The notes beneath the pieces are model-generated. The model did not search any database. It was not told the origin of the DNA and saw nothing but the letters and a program-made list of their open reading frames with translations. DNA of 64,000 nucleotides from contig NC_089274.1 of the NCBI RefSeq assembly GCF_963678975.1, forward strand, positions 45,600,075 to 45,664,074, given 5' to 3'. The position numbers and the translations under genes are program-made. This document shows positions 23,740-35,609 of the stretch, one piece after another; within the stretch, counting starts at the first letter, position 1, and each line of letters begins with the position of its first letter. Source of the DNA: Dysidea avara. Taxonomy: Eukaryota; Porifera; Demospongiae; Dictyoceratida; Dysideidae.

Positions 23740-25190
23740 TTTTTGGACATCAGGACATTGGGATTTGATGGCAGCTACTTATGGACCTTGGGATATAGCT
23801 TATGGATAAAACCTCAGTTGTATATTTGGACCTCTGGACTTAAAGGATAACACCTCAGTTGTATAGTTAAACCTTAGGACCTCTGGATAACTAAGGAATA
23901 GTACTTCAATTGTACAATTAAACCTTTGAACCTCTGGACCTTGGGATTTAATGGCAGCTATCTCTGGACCTTGGTATATCTTTGGGATAATATATTAGTG
24001 AACCTTTGGACCTCTGGACCTTGGGATAACTAAGGAATAGTACCTCAGTTGTATACATAGTTAAACCTTTGAACCTCTGGACCTTGGGATTTAATGGCAG
24101 CTACCTCTGGACCTTGGAATAACTTTGGGATAATATATTAGTGAACCTTTGGACCTCTGGACCACTAAGGAATAGTACTTCAGTTGTATAGTTAAACCTT
24201 TGAACCTCTGGACCTTGGGATTTAATGGCAGCTACCTCTGGACCTTGGAATAACTTTAGGATAACATATTAGTGAACCTTTGGACCTCTGGACCTTGGAA
24301 TAACTAAGGAATAGTACCTCAGTTGTATAATTAAACCTTTGAACCTCTGGACCTTGGGATTTAATGGCAGCTATCTCTGGACCTTGGTATATCTTTGGGA
24401 TAATATATTAGTGAACCTTTGGACCTCTGGACCTTGGGATAACTAAGGAATAGTACCTCAGTTGTATACGTAGTTAAACCTTTGAACCTCTGGACCTTGG
24501 GATTTAATGGCAGCTACCTCTGGACCTTGGGATAACTTTGGGATAATATATTAGTGAACCTTAGGACCTCTGGACCACTAAGGAATAGTACCTCAGTTAT
24601 ATAGTTAAACCTTTGAACCACTGGACCTTGCGATAACTTAGGGATAACACTTCTGTTGTATAGTTAAACATTTGGACCTGTGGACCTTGGGATAACTAAG
24701 GGATAACTACCTCAGTCCTATAGTTGAACCATTGGACCTGTGGACCTTGGGATAACTAAGGGATAGTACCTCAGTCCTATAGTTGAACCATTGGACCTAT
24801 GGACCTTGGGATAACTAAGGGATAACTACCTCAGTCCTATAGTTGAACCATTAGACTTGTGGACCTTGGGATAACTAAGGGATAGTACCTCAGTCCTATA
24901 GTTGAACCATTAGACCTGTGGACCTTGGGATAACCATGGGATAATACCTGGGATGCATTGGACATCCGGATAACTTAGGGATAACACCTCAGTTTTATGG
25001 TTGAACTTCTGGACCTTTGAATAGCTTAAAGATAATACATCAGTTGTGTACTTGAACCATTGGACTTCTGGATAACCTTGAAACCTGAAGATTTAATGAC
25101 AGCAACCTCTGGAGGACCTTGGGATAAGGTAGGGATAATCACACAGTCCTATAGTTGAACTTTTGGACCTTTGTATAACTAAAGGACTTT
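23740..25190 (-). repeat. Right subterminal minisatellite array, inverted copy
   Basis: Reverse-complement members of the family at 560-2860: the strand shown reads ACCTCTGGACCTTGGGAT and CTCAGTTGTATAGTTAAACC repeatedly. Spacing is more variable than on the left, with variants such as ATAATATATTAGTGAACC. The orientation opposite to the left array is what terminal inverted repeats of one transposon would show. Confidence 0.92.
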
Positions 25191-25192
25191 TA

Positions 25193-25206
25193 TTGGCAAA
25201 CCTGGA
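25193..25206. repeat. Right terminal inverted repeat of the KDZ element
   Basis: TTGGCAAACCTGGA, exact complement of 515-528, at the outer edge of the right minisatellite and followed by CATGTATG, a one-mismatch copy of the left flanking octamer. Confidence 0.7.
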
Positions 25207-26827
25207 CATGTATGAAACATAACTACATTGTAATGACTTCTTTTGCCTTAACATATTGTCATAATGACAAATTGAGTGATGAATCTGATTTATAAACACA
25301 ATTTCCGAAACCTAAAAATTAATCTCTGCCTCCACTTTGTAAACCAACACAAAAGGAACAGTCATGCTTAGCGTAGCTCAGTGGATACTTGCAATAGCAT
25401 TTCAAAAGCAAATAATAAGTTTTTTCAACAATGAATCTTTCTATCAAGACACACGATAGTGTGTTGTGCGGCCAAGTACAGCCAGTGTGGGCGCGCAACA
25501 GACAAGTGTGTAATTTACAAACAAGTCACCCAATAGGGAGTTTATCTACAGTCAAGTCACCCTTCAACTAGTACCAAAAACAAATTACCCTTAGAGAGTT
25601 CAGTTACAAACAAGTCACCCTGTAGAGAGTTCAGCTACGTGTCAAGTCACCCTGTGAAGAGCTTAGTAGAAACAAGCAACCCTGTAGAGAGATCAGCTAG
25701 AAACAAATCACCCTGAGAGAGATCAGCTTGATCAAGTCACCCAGTAGGGAGTTCAACTACATTTCAAGTCACCCTGTAGAGAGTTTAGCTAGATCAGCTA
25801 GAATCAAGTAGAGAGTTCAGCTATAAACAAGTCACCCTGAAGAAAGATCGAGTCAGCTAGAAACAATTCACCCTGTAGAGAGACCAGCTAGAAACAAGTC
25901 ACCCTATAGAGAATTCAGCTACATTTCGTAGAGTGTTTTAGCTAGAAATAAGCAACCCTGTGGAGAGTTCAGCTACAAACAAACTCTCAGTAGAGAGATA
26001 AGCTAGAAGCAAGTTATCCTGCAAAGAGTTCAAATACATTTGAAGTCACCCTGTAGAGAGATCAGCTTGAAACAAGTAACCTTGTAAAGAGATAAACTAC
26101 ATTTCAAATCACCCTGTAGAGAGATCAGCTTGAAACAAGTAACCTTGTAAAGAGATAAGCTACATTTCAAATCACCCTGTAGAGAGATCAGCTCGAAACA
26201 AATCACCCTGTAGAGACATCTGGTAGAAACAAGTCACCCTGTAGAGAGTTCAGCCAGTAAGAAGTCACCTTGTAGAGAAATCAGCTAGAAACAATTCACC
26301 CTGTAGAGATCAGCTAGAAACAATTCACCCTGTAGAGATCAGCTGGAAAGAAATCACCCTGTAGAGAGATCAGCTAGAAACAACTCACTCTGTAGAGAGA
26401 TCAGCTAGAAACAACTCACCTTGTAGAGAGATCAGCTAGAAACAAGTCACCCTGTGGACAGTTCAGCTGGAAACAAGTCACCCGTATAGAGAGATTAGCT
26501 AGAAACAAATCACCTAGAGAGAATTCAGCTACATTTCATAGAGAGTGATTCAGCTAGAAATAAGAAACCCTGTGGTGAGTTCAGCTACAAACGAACCCTC
26601 TCAGTAGAGAGATCAGCTAGAAGCAAGTTATCCTGCAAAGGGTTCGGCTACATTTGAAGTCACCCTGTAGAGAGATCAGCTAGAAACAAGTAACCTTGTA
26701 AAGAGATAAGCTACAATTCAAATCACCCTGTAGAAAGATCAGCTTGAAACAAATCACTCTGTTGAAAGATTAGTTAGAAACAAGTCACCCTGTAGAGAGA
26801 TCAGATAGAATGAAGTCACTGTGTAGC

Positions 26828-27540
26828 ACTACCCGAGAACAGTGCCATGAAACACCTATGGATTATCCATGAATAATAAAATAATCCCCATAAAGTGCCA
26901 TGAAAGTCATTTCATGAATATTTCATGGTAATATCCATCAGCGGCGGAGGAAGTAGTTGATATGAGGGGGGGCTCTGCTGAGCTGATCCAGACTTATTTC
27001 TATAGTTTGGTAAGGTGAGACCAAAAAAAAAAAAAAAAAAGGTCACAACCAACTCACAAGAGCTTTCCACCTCACCAGCTACCATTTCTAGCTGATAAAC
27101 TACATAAAAATCCTTACATAGCTCGCTACACACTGACTACTTTATTAGAGTGACTGCTCTATTAGAGTATCTCGATCTTTATCACGGTTTTCAGCCCCAC
27201 TCCAAGAAAGATAATTTTCGGTGTGATATCATTCTGAGGGGGGCTAAGCCCCCCTCAGCAGACCTAGGGGGGGGCTTTAGCCCCCTAGCCCCCCCCCTTT
27301 CCGCCGCCTATGATATCCATGCCACGAAATACTCATGAAAAGTGGAGATTTCCTAGTAATTTTATAGCATTGACAAATTATTTCATGGCACAATAAAATT
27401 CATGGTTGCAGTGGCCATGAATTGTAAAGTTTTCATAGGCAGTGTCCATGAATTGTCAAATTCTCACAGGCAGTGTCCATGAAAACTACATGAAATTTCA
27501 TGGTCTACCATGGCATTTTCATAGGCTGTTCTCTGGTAGT
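26828..27540. mobile_element. Foldback MITE nested in the satellite
   Basis: The left end ACTACCCGAGAACAG and the right end CTGTTCTCTGGTAGT are inverted repeats with one mismatch. The interior has many CATGAAA/TTTCATG palindromes. Satellite sequence resumes directly on both sides, showing insertion into the array. Confidence 0.72.
26939..27312. mobile_element. hAT-like MITE with perfect 8-bp target duplication, nested in the foldback MITE
   Basis: Flanked by ATATCCAT at 26931-26938 and 27313-27320. The ends are GC-rich and inverted (CAGCGGCGGA and CCGCCGCCTATG), with further pairing of GGGGGGGCTCTGCTGA and CCCCCCTCAGCAGA. An 18-base A run lies at about 27023-27040. The 8-bp duplication and size fit a hAT-superfamily MITE. 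Confidence 0.78.
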
Positions 27541-28606
27541 CCAGCCAGAAATAAGTCAGATCAGCTAGAAACAAATCACGCTGTAGAGAGATCAGCTAGA
27601 CAAAATCACTCTATAGAGAGATCAGCTGGAAACAAGGCACCTGTAGAGAGATCAGCGTAATCAAGTCACCCTGTAAGAGCCCAACTAGCTACTTTTCAAG
27701 TCACCTCATGGAGAGTCCAGCTATGAACAATCTCTCAGTGGAAAGATCAGCTAGAAATTAATCACCCTGTAGAAAGATCAACTTGAACAAATCACTCTGT
27801 AGAAGGATCAGTTAGAAACAAGTCACCCTGTAGAGAGATCAGATAGAAACAAATCACGCTGTAGAGAGATTGGCTAGAAAAAATCACTCTATAAAGATAT
27901 CAGCTGGAAACAAGGCACCCTGTAGAGAGATCATTGTGATCAAGTCACCCTGTAAGAGCCTAACTACTTTTCAAGTCACCCCATGGAGAGTTCAGCTACG
28001 AACAAATCTCTTAGTAGAAGATCAGCTAGAAATAAATCACCCTGTACAGTATTCAGTTAGAAACAAATCCCCCTGTAGAGAGATCAGTTAGGAAAGTTAC
28101 CCTGTTACCTGCAAAGAGTTCAACTATTTTTCAAGTCACCCTGTAGAGAGCTCAGTAGAAACAAGCAACCCTGTAAAGGGATCAGCTAGAAACAAATCAC
28201 CCTGTAGAGAGATCAGCCAGAAACAAATCACCCTGTAGAGAGATCAGCTGGATCAAGTCACCCAGTAGGGAGTTCAACTACACCCTGTAGATAGTGTAGT
28301 TAGCTGAGAATGGTGAGTTCAACTACAAACCATTCACCATGTAGTCAAAGAGTACAGTTACATTATGAGGCTCCCTGTAGAACCTTCAGCTACATACACA
28401 TTTCCCTGTAGAGTATTCAGCTGCAAACAGTTCAACCTGTGTGACTTATATTTATGATCAATCAAGAAAATTGTAAATTATTGCCTAAATGTAGCTAAAC
28501 AAATCATTAAAATCTTCTTCTTCTTCATAATAATAATCTTCTCTCTGTGGTAAAGAAAAAGACAAGTTAAAAGAAATACCTAAAGCTGGCCATAGGCTGG
28601 CTTTAG

Positions 28607-28966
28607 GTATGAAATTACAAAAAGAAGTGGTATCTAATCAAAAACAGCCAAGCTGTAAAAAAAGGGTGCGGCATCCAAAAAAGCCAAGGTGAAAAAAGAT
28701 GTGAAATCAAAGGTGGCGGCCAAGAAATGGCTGTGATGGTAGGTTAATGGCAAAAATTTTAATAACAACAATTCAGGTGAATTTTATGCCGAATCCTAGT
28801 GAAACTTGGAGAAGGCAACACAAATTCACCTGAATTGCCATTATTAAAATGCTTGCCATTAACCTACTATCACAGCCAATTCTTGGCCGCCACCTTTGAT
28901 TTCACATCTTTTTCACCCTGGATTTTTGGAGGCTGTACCCTTTTTTACAGCTTGGCTGTTTTTGAT
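28607..28966. repeat. Foldback 3' end of element Z copy a
   Basis: Arms of about 160 bp: AACAGCCAAGCTGTAAAAAA, GTGGCGGCCAAGAAATGGCT and TTCAGGTGAATTT on the left pair with complements on the right, around a loop near 28780-28815. Homologous foldbacks lie at 41004-41325 and 54030-54205; a decayed half copy is at 33095-33260. Confidence 0.85.
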
Positions 28967-28989
28967 TGAAAACTCTAGTTGGACATGCA

Positions 28990-29714
<725 letters not shown>

Positions 29715-29784
29715 CCTATGGCAGCCATGCGAAACACAGCTATTGCCGCCTAGCAAACCAGCACTGGGATGTTTTTACAAAAAA

Positions 29785-29962
29785 AGGTCCATAAACAAGT
29801 ACAAGTAAAAATTAGGAATTTTAAACTAGAGTAGGGACAATGTAGCTAGCACCCCAATAAAGAAGTATGAAACAAGCTGAATTGGAGTAGTCCAATCCAG
29901 CTTGTTTTAGTAATTTTTATTGGGGTGCTAGCTACATTGTCCCTACTCTAGTTTGAAATTCA
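29785..29962. mobile_element. Palindromic foldback MITE (family V)
   Basis: AAACTAGAGTAGGGACAATG with TAGCTAGCACCCCAATAAA on the left is mirrored by TTTATTGGGGTGCTAGCTA with CATTGTCCCTACTCTAGTTT on the right, a near-perfect hairpin centred near 29893. Confidence 0.82.
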
Positions 29963-30417
29963 TTTTTACTTATTTCTAATTTTCTTGAGCAAGGAATCTC
30001 TGAGAGTGTCTGAGGCCTAACCCTCCTATCACCATGTGCAAGTGATTGAGTAGGTAATCATTAATCCAATTGCAAAAAAGTCTCTGGGCTATTGGAAAAA
30101 TGAGGATTCCTGGCATTCCAGACCAGAATTTCACTCTCATCACATGATTCAAATAATGGGGTAAGTAGAATTCTAGGATAACAAGAATGGGATGGAAATG
30201 ACCAATGGAAAATTCCTGATAAAGGTCATCATGTGAATATACAGGATGGATTTTATAGCATGATGTTCCTTTGCAGCATTGTTGCTAAAATGATCGAAAC
30301 ACTCCAATAGAACAATCACCTACTTTAGTAGAGCAGTCAAGAATGCTTTGTTTACTGTCGGATCTACACTGAAAGCCTTTGAATTGAATTGATGGACTAT
30401 AGCTGTAGGTATATATA

Positions 30418-30657
30418 CAGTGGAACCTCAGTTATCCAAACCCCTCGGGACCAGGGGTGATCCATAAGTCTGAAAAGTCCGTATCTCTGAAGCTGTGTAT
30501 AAATAACCTTAAAATAGCACAAAGAACATTTTATAAAATTTTTAGGATTATCAACTACTCTAATAAAACAGTCACTACTTTAATAGAACAGTTATTTCCG
30601 TAGTTTGGTTAACCGAGAATCCAGATAAGTGGGGTCTGGATAACTGAGGTTCCACTG
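30418..30657. mobile_element. Pogo/Tigger-like MITE
   Basis: Ends CAGTGGAACCTCAGTTATCC and the complement GGATAACTGAGGTTCCACTG, flanked by TA within TATATA on both sides. This terminus is typical of the pogo/Tigger branch of Tc1/mariner. About 240 bp, non-coding; it contains the CTCTAATA-type motif twice. Confidence 0.85.
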
Positions 30658-30659
30658 TA

Positions 30660-33094
30660 TATAGACTAGCTAAGTTATCAGCTATTCCTTTAAAACCACA
30701 AACATTTTAAACATATTCAACTCAGTGTTAAACATTAAATACTGATGAAGAGGTTCACAAAGTATTCTAGTTAACTGACATAGGCTTCGGAAGCTGCACC
30801 TACATGCTGCTTCCCAATAAGAAGTCATATGATGGGAGTATGCATGCAGCAGTATGCTTGTGAGGGTCCCAATATTGTCCTTAGTCTCCTTGTTGGTACT
30901 GTCTACACATACTGCAGCTGCGACATATTCCATCATGTGACATTTATCCAGAGGTGCAGGTACAACTTCCCAAATTATATGCAGGCACTGCCGGTAAATT
31001 AGAATAGTTTGTAAAACATTTAACAGTTGAATTGTTTAAAATATTTATGATTCCAAGGGAGTAGCTAACTTTTAGTAATGATGACTTAGTTAGTCTATAT
31101 ACCTAATCTATGACAGCTATAGACAATCAATTTACAAGCTTCAATACCTGATGGGATAGTTAATGAAACATCCTGACTGCTCTATTAGGGTATTTTAATG
31201 CAGGTGACTGCTCTATTAGAGTGTTTTGATTGTTGTAGAGGAAGGATCTGCAAAAGAAACATTGTACTGTAAAATCCAACTGTAGATTCATTATTATGAT
31301 GACCTTTACTATCAGGAATTTTCCATTGGTCATTGTTCCCGCTTTCCATTCCCCTCCCATTCCTGTTTCCTAGAATTTACTTATGCCAAATAATGTAATA
31401 AATAAATAAATAATGTTATAACAAGTTATTCCACTAGACATATCCTACTGACTGCATTAAGAATATTAAAATATACAGCATGATTTTAGTTCTTCAAGCA
31501 GGTCCATTGCAGATTACTTGGAAGACCAGTGTACCTCACCCAGGTCAATTGGTATGTGGGTTAAATGATTTAGCAACCCAGAAGACAGGAACTTAGACCA
31601 AAGGTAGCAAATGAAGCCAGAGCAGCCAGTTAAAAAAAAGTTCAGTACCTCCCAACAGAGGTAGATGTTCTCAAGATATCTAGTCAGCAGTAATGATGTG
31701 ACCAGCAGGGGACCAATCGCTATTGTCAAAGCAGGGTCTGAAATGTAACTGGCCATGCAGGTGTAGCATCACTGGTCACAGGAGCTACTAGTAAAGCCAC
31801 AACAGAAACATACAACAAAGTAACAATCAAGACACTAACTGAGTGGCAGCAATGAAGAAGATCTTCAGCAACCAGCTGGCAGTGCACAAGATAGTTGACA
31901 ATAGTATTGGAGGTAGAGGAAATTGCTCTAAGTGGATACTAGGACAGAGATATACTGCCATTTACCAGCAAAAGCTGCATCACATCAACTTACAACAGCC
32001 GCCTACACCAGTATAATGGCTCCACCATTCCAACCACAGGGAGATCATAAATGGTAGTGCCAACAGTGGGGTGTGTGCCCAGGATTTTCAAGGGAAGTTT
32101 CCAACAGCAACATTAAGTTACAAGTGGGGTATAGCTCTCATCGCTGAGAGATTTAAACATAAAATGGTCAAAAACTCAACAGATTGCTATATTTCAAGGA
32201 TGAATTATATAGTACATTGAATAAGCTATATTTGTACAATCTGCCTGTGAAACAGCTAGTTAGGCCTACGCATGCAGACATGAATCCACTGACAAGAAGG
32301 AATGACCTGTAAGCAATCACAACATTATTTTGAATTCTGACTGCTATATCTGGGATTGAACATCCATGTGTATCTATGATGTAAATACAATGATGTAAAT
32401 ACAGGAGGCCCATGACTAAAAAGCTGAAGACGCTCAGTTTTGCATCACCCACATCTATAATGCACGATGTCTGGTCTAGAAAAATTTCTTCCCTAATGAA
32501 ATCAACACTCTACATTAGTTCCTTCTCACATTATGAATGCACTGCTCTATTAGAGTATCTTGATCTTTTTAAAGAAAAGCTTCAAGATGGGATCCTTCCC
32601 TAAGAGAGATAATATGTTGTAATGTTGTACTGCATGCTGTTACTCACTCCTTTTTGTGCTGCCAATTTAGTGAGTGAGGTTCCTAATGAAACCTTAGCAA
32701 TCTAAATTTCAAAGGGAGTTTCCGAAAATCCTTGGGAACCTCTCCTTATGCCCTGAACAGAGTGAGCAATCCATCATTGCCAGCTATAATGTTGATAGTA
32801 AGAATAACCAACTCTCAATACCAGCTGTTATGCTTTGAGATTAGATGGTTTACAGTGTTGCCTACTCCATCCAGTGCTAGGAGATTTTCTTTAAAAGGTT
32901 CTCCCTTTGTTTTCAGGAAGAAGCTTGGTTTAACAATCAGAATGGAAACTGACTGAGAGAGGGCAAGGTCTGCTAAAGTCATCCCATTCCTTTTGAGTAT
33001 GTGAGAAGGTTGAGGAAATCATCTGACGGTTAGAGCAAATTGGCCATAGTGTGTGGCAGCTTTTATAGCTGTTACAACAAAGAGTATATATAGC
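30660..33094. other. No gene supported
   Basis: Several open frames of 60-95 codons (for example minus 30682-30936, 31514-31756 and 32168-32452) lack recognisable domains and splice context. Doubled CTCTATTAGAG motifs occur at 31172-31225 and 32540-32570. It may include decayed transposon sequence. Confidence 0.35.
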
Positions 33095-33775
33095 ATGCAA
33101 AAACAGCCAAACTGTATAAAAAGGGCGCAGCCTTCAAAAAGCCTGGGTGAAAAAAGTTGTGAAATCAAAGGTGGCGGCCATGATATGGTTGCAATGATGT
33201 GGATGATAATGAAATTAGTTTTAATAATGGCTTTGTTCATTAATTATCATCAACATCATAAGCATTAATTATGCCAGCATGATAGATGCTTTTTAATTAA
33301 AATGTGTAATGTATGTGCCAAAAATATGAAAAATAAGAAATGTTATTATTTTTGCTGTTTCTTGGCTGATTATTCCCACTTTGTGGAATAAAATTGAGAT
33401 ACTCTAATAGAGCAGTCATTTACTCTAATACGGCTGTCAGGAAATTCTGATAAAACAGTCAGTTCTCAAACACACTATTGATTTGAAAGCATAATTTTGA
33501 ACATAATAGACTCAAGTTTTGAGTACTGCTCAAAAGCATAATAGACTATTTTCAAAGCATAAGTCTCTCTGCATTTTGTACAAATTTCAGTTAACCCAAA
33601 TCTGTGTATCCAGATGATCCCATTATCAATATTGAATGCCTAGATATGAATGTTAATGATGCTTGTCTTGTTCAGAAAGTAAGCTAACAGTAAGGACATT
33701 TTGCTTTTGGCTTTGCTGATTTTCGTTTGATGAATGTAGTAAACAATCACCGGCAAGGCCAGAGGATACTAATAC

Positions 33776-34068
33776 CAACAAATATAAGGAATTTTAAATT
33801 AGAGTAGGGACAGTGTATAGTGCTGCAATAAAAAGTACTGAAACAAGCTGGATCAGAGTAGTATGTAATGTCCAAATACTGTAAAACAATAAAAATTGAA
33901 TATTCCTACTGTGCTACACTCAATGCACAGTAGGGATATTTACTTCTTATTGTTTTACAGTATTTGGACATTACGTACTACTCCAATCCAGCTTGTTTCA
34001 GTACTTTTTATTACAGCACTATATACTGTCCCTACTCTAATTTAAAATTCCTAATTTTCTTATACTTG
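33776..34068. mobile_element. Palindromic foldback MITE (family V)
   Basis: GGAATTTTAAATTAGAGTAG, GCTGCAATAAAAAGTACTGA and ACAAGCTGGATCAGAGTAG on the left are mirrored on the right (TACTCCAATCCAGCTTGT, TCAGTACTTTTTATTACAGC, CTACTCTAATTTAAAATTCC). The centre is near 33910. Confidence 0.85.
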
Positions 34069-34183
34069 TTTGTGAACTTTTCTAGCAAGCTCATGACCAC
34101 TAAATAGCCTGCTTTCACAAAACCAGTTACAATAAATATTAATCACAGCACTATATAATGACTCATACAATAACAACTGATTA

Positions 34184-34456
34184 GTGGGCATGCCTCTACA
34201 TAAGCCTGCAGACAATGACGAATGTGAATTCGTACATACCTACAGACTGATAAATGGGCGTGACTACCATATGCCTACAGACAGTAATATACATAAGTGG
34301 CTCACAAAAGAAGCAGGGCTATACTATGACGTGTTACCACACGTCCACATCATTACACTAATTAATTTAGCACGTGATCCAATCCGGGTCAGATCCGGAA
34401 AATCTGTAAAGCGGGACCTGGATGACCCAACACTGTTACTAAACTATATTTATTGA
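34184..34456 (+). other. Open frame of unknown significance
   Basis: About 90 codons open from a GTG; no ATG start, no recognised domain and no flanking splice evidence. It contains restated phrases (CATGCCTCTACATAAGCCTG and CATATGCCTACAGACAGTAA) suggesting repeat-derived sequence. Probably not a gene. Confidence 0.12.
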
Positions 34457-35149
34457 CTTACACATGGCTAGTTGGCCGTAAGTTACTCTCACTGATTGAT
34501 AACTGTAATATATTAACACTCAACGGTAGAACCTTGACTGATGGCCATGGTAAAGAAGGATAAAAGGTAAGACAATAGTGCAAGCATTGTATGCTTATCA
34601 ATATACCAAAGGTTTTTTCTTCATCAAATCAGAAACGTTTCTGTGAAAAAAATTAGGACTGTAGCTGTAGCCAGTTTTCCGCTACGCTTGACTGAACATG
34701 TCAGGCAGGCATTAGAAAAAAAAAAAAAATATATATATCAAGACACACGGTAGTGTGTCGTGCGGCCCAAGAAGCCGGCGCGCCACACCGTGAGTATATT
34801 GACAGGAAGAACGAAAACGTCATTTTCACACCTTTGTATCTCGGTGATCACTTACCTGATTGGAACCAAATTTGCTACACAGTTGCCCGCCAGCCAAGGG
34901 AGTCTACATTCCAAATTTGAAGGAAATCGCTCCAGCCATTTCCGAGATACGAGCTGCCAAAGTTTCGTTTTTTTTTCTTCGTTTTTTTCTTCTTCTTCTT
35001 CGTCTTTTCGCACACTTGCAAAAATTGCTGTAACTCGCAAACGCGTACTCCGATCGCCTTGAAATTTGGCACACAGAAAGGGAGTCCAAAGGCGAATCCT
35101 AGCATCAACTTTGGTACAAATCCGATGAATGGTTCAGGAGTTATGACCG

Positions 35150-35535
35150 ATTATTCGCGTAAAACAAGATCGATTTGTTGTCACGCCTACAGGGTAAACC
35201 GCTTCATGGAATGAGTTGAAAATTGCTATGTAGATGGAGTAACCATCGTAGGAGTGCCTTTTGGTGGTTTGAAAGGAATCGAGATAAAGACCATGGAGAT
35301 ATGACACAAAACCCAACCTGTGTCACAATTACGCGATCGATTTTTTTATAAATATAAAAGTATTAGTTTTCACGCCTACTAGGCAAACCGCTTAGAGCAA
35401 TGAGCTGAAAATCGGTGTATAGCTGGAATAATCTTCATAGAAAGTCCTTGCAGTAGTACAGAAGAATCGGATTACAAACCACTGAGTTATGATTCGAAAG
35501 CCAACTCCGTGTAGCAAATGCGAGATCGAGATACT
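35150..35535 (+). repeat. Two ~190-bp imperfect tandem repeats in the Z leader
   Basis: Each unit has GATCGAT..., TCACGCCTAC, AAACCGCTT, a GAGTTGAAAAT or GAGCTGAAAAT block, a GGAGTAACCATC or GGAATAATCTTC block, and a closing GAGATAAAG or GAGTTATGA block (first 35169-35300, second 35337-35500). The same two-unit structure is present inverted in copy c (about 57150-57540). Confidence 0.65.
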
Positions 35536-35609
35536 CTAATAGAACAGTCACCCTAATAGAGCATTCTGATAATTTATTTATTCCATTATAGAATTTTATT
35601 ACATCACAG

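Larger units (their letters stand above)
515..25206. mobile_element. Giant KDZ-type DNA transposon with minisatellite-bearing inverted ends
   Basis: The two ends carry a perfect 14-bp inverted repeat: TCCAGGTTTGCCAA at 515-528 and its complement at 25193-25206. They are flanked by a near-perfect 8-bp direct repeat, CAGGTATG (507-514) and CATGTATG (25207-25214). Just inside each end is a long tandem array of one sequence family, inverted relative to the other (about 560-2860 and 23740-25190). Between them lie a KDZ transposase gene on minus and a DUF3987-like gene on plus, divergently arranged, with intronic MITEs and repeats. Transposase, TIRs and the duplication together support a single mobile unit of about 24.7 kb. 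I recall 8-bp duplications for Zisupton-type elements but could not check. The intact splice phases suggest recent activity. Confidence 0.72.
25545..28440 (+). repeat. ~31-bp satellite array (copy a)
   Basis: The monomer reads approximately GTAGAGAGATCAGCTAGAAA followed by CAAATCACCCT. Two subtype switches recur: AGATC versus GTTCA, and CTAGAAAC versus CTACAAAC or CATTTCAAG. This copy is more diverged than copy b and is interrupted at 26828-27540. Confidence 0.9.
25443..28966 (+). mobile_element. Element 'Z', copy a: hairpin 5' end, satellite body, foldback 3' end
   Basis: Starts ATCAAGACACACGATAGTGT, nearly the same as the starts of copies b (34737) and c (right end, 57942). The leader is almost absent; the ~31-bp satellite begins by about 25545. 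It ends with a foldback finishing GCTTGGCTGTTTTTGATT. No protein-coding capacity was seen. The right edge lacks the last bases found in copy b and I could not find a target duplication. Two elements are nested inside the array. Confidence 0.65.

Noticed and set aside
25545-28440. CRISPR-like array
   Set aside because: The ~31-bp units are contiguous satellite monomers with no unique spacers, in a eukaryotic context.
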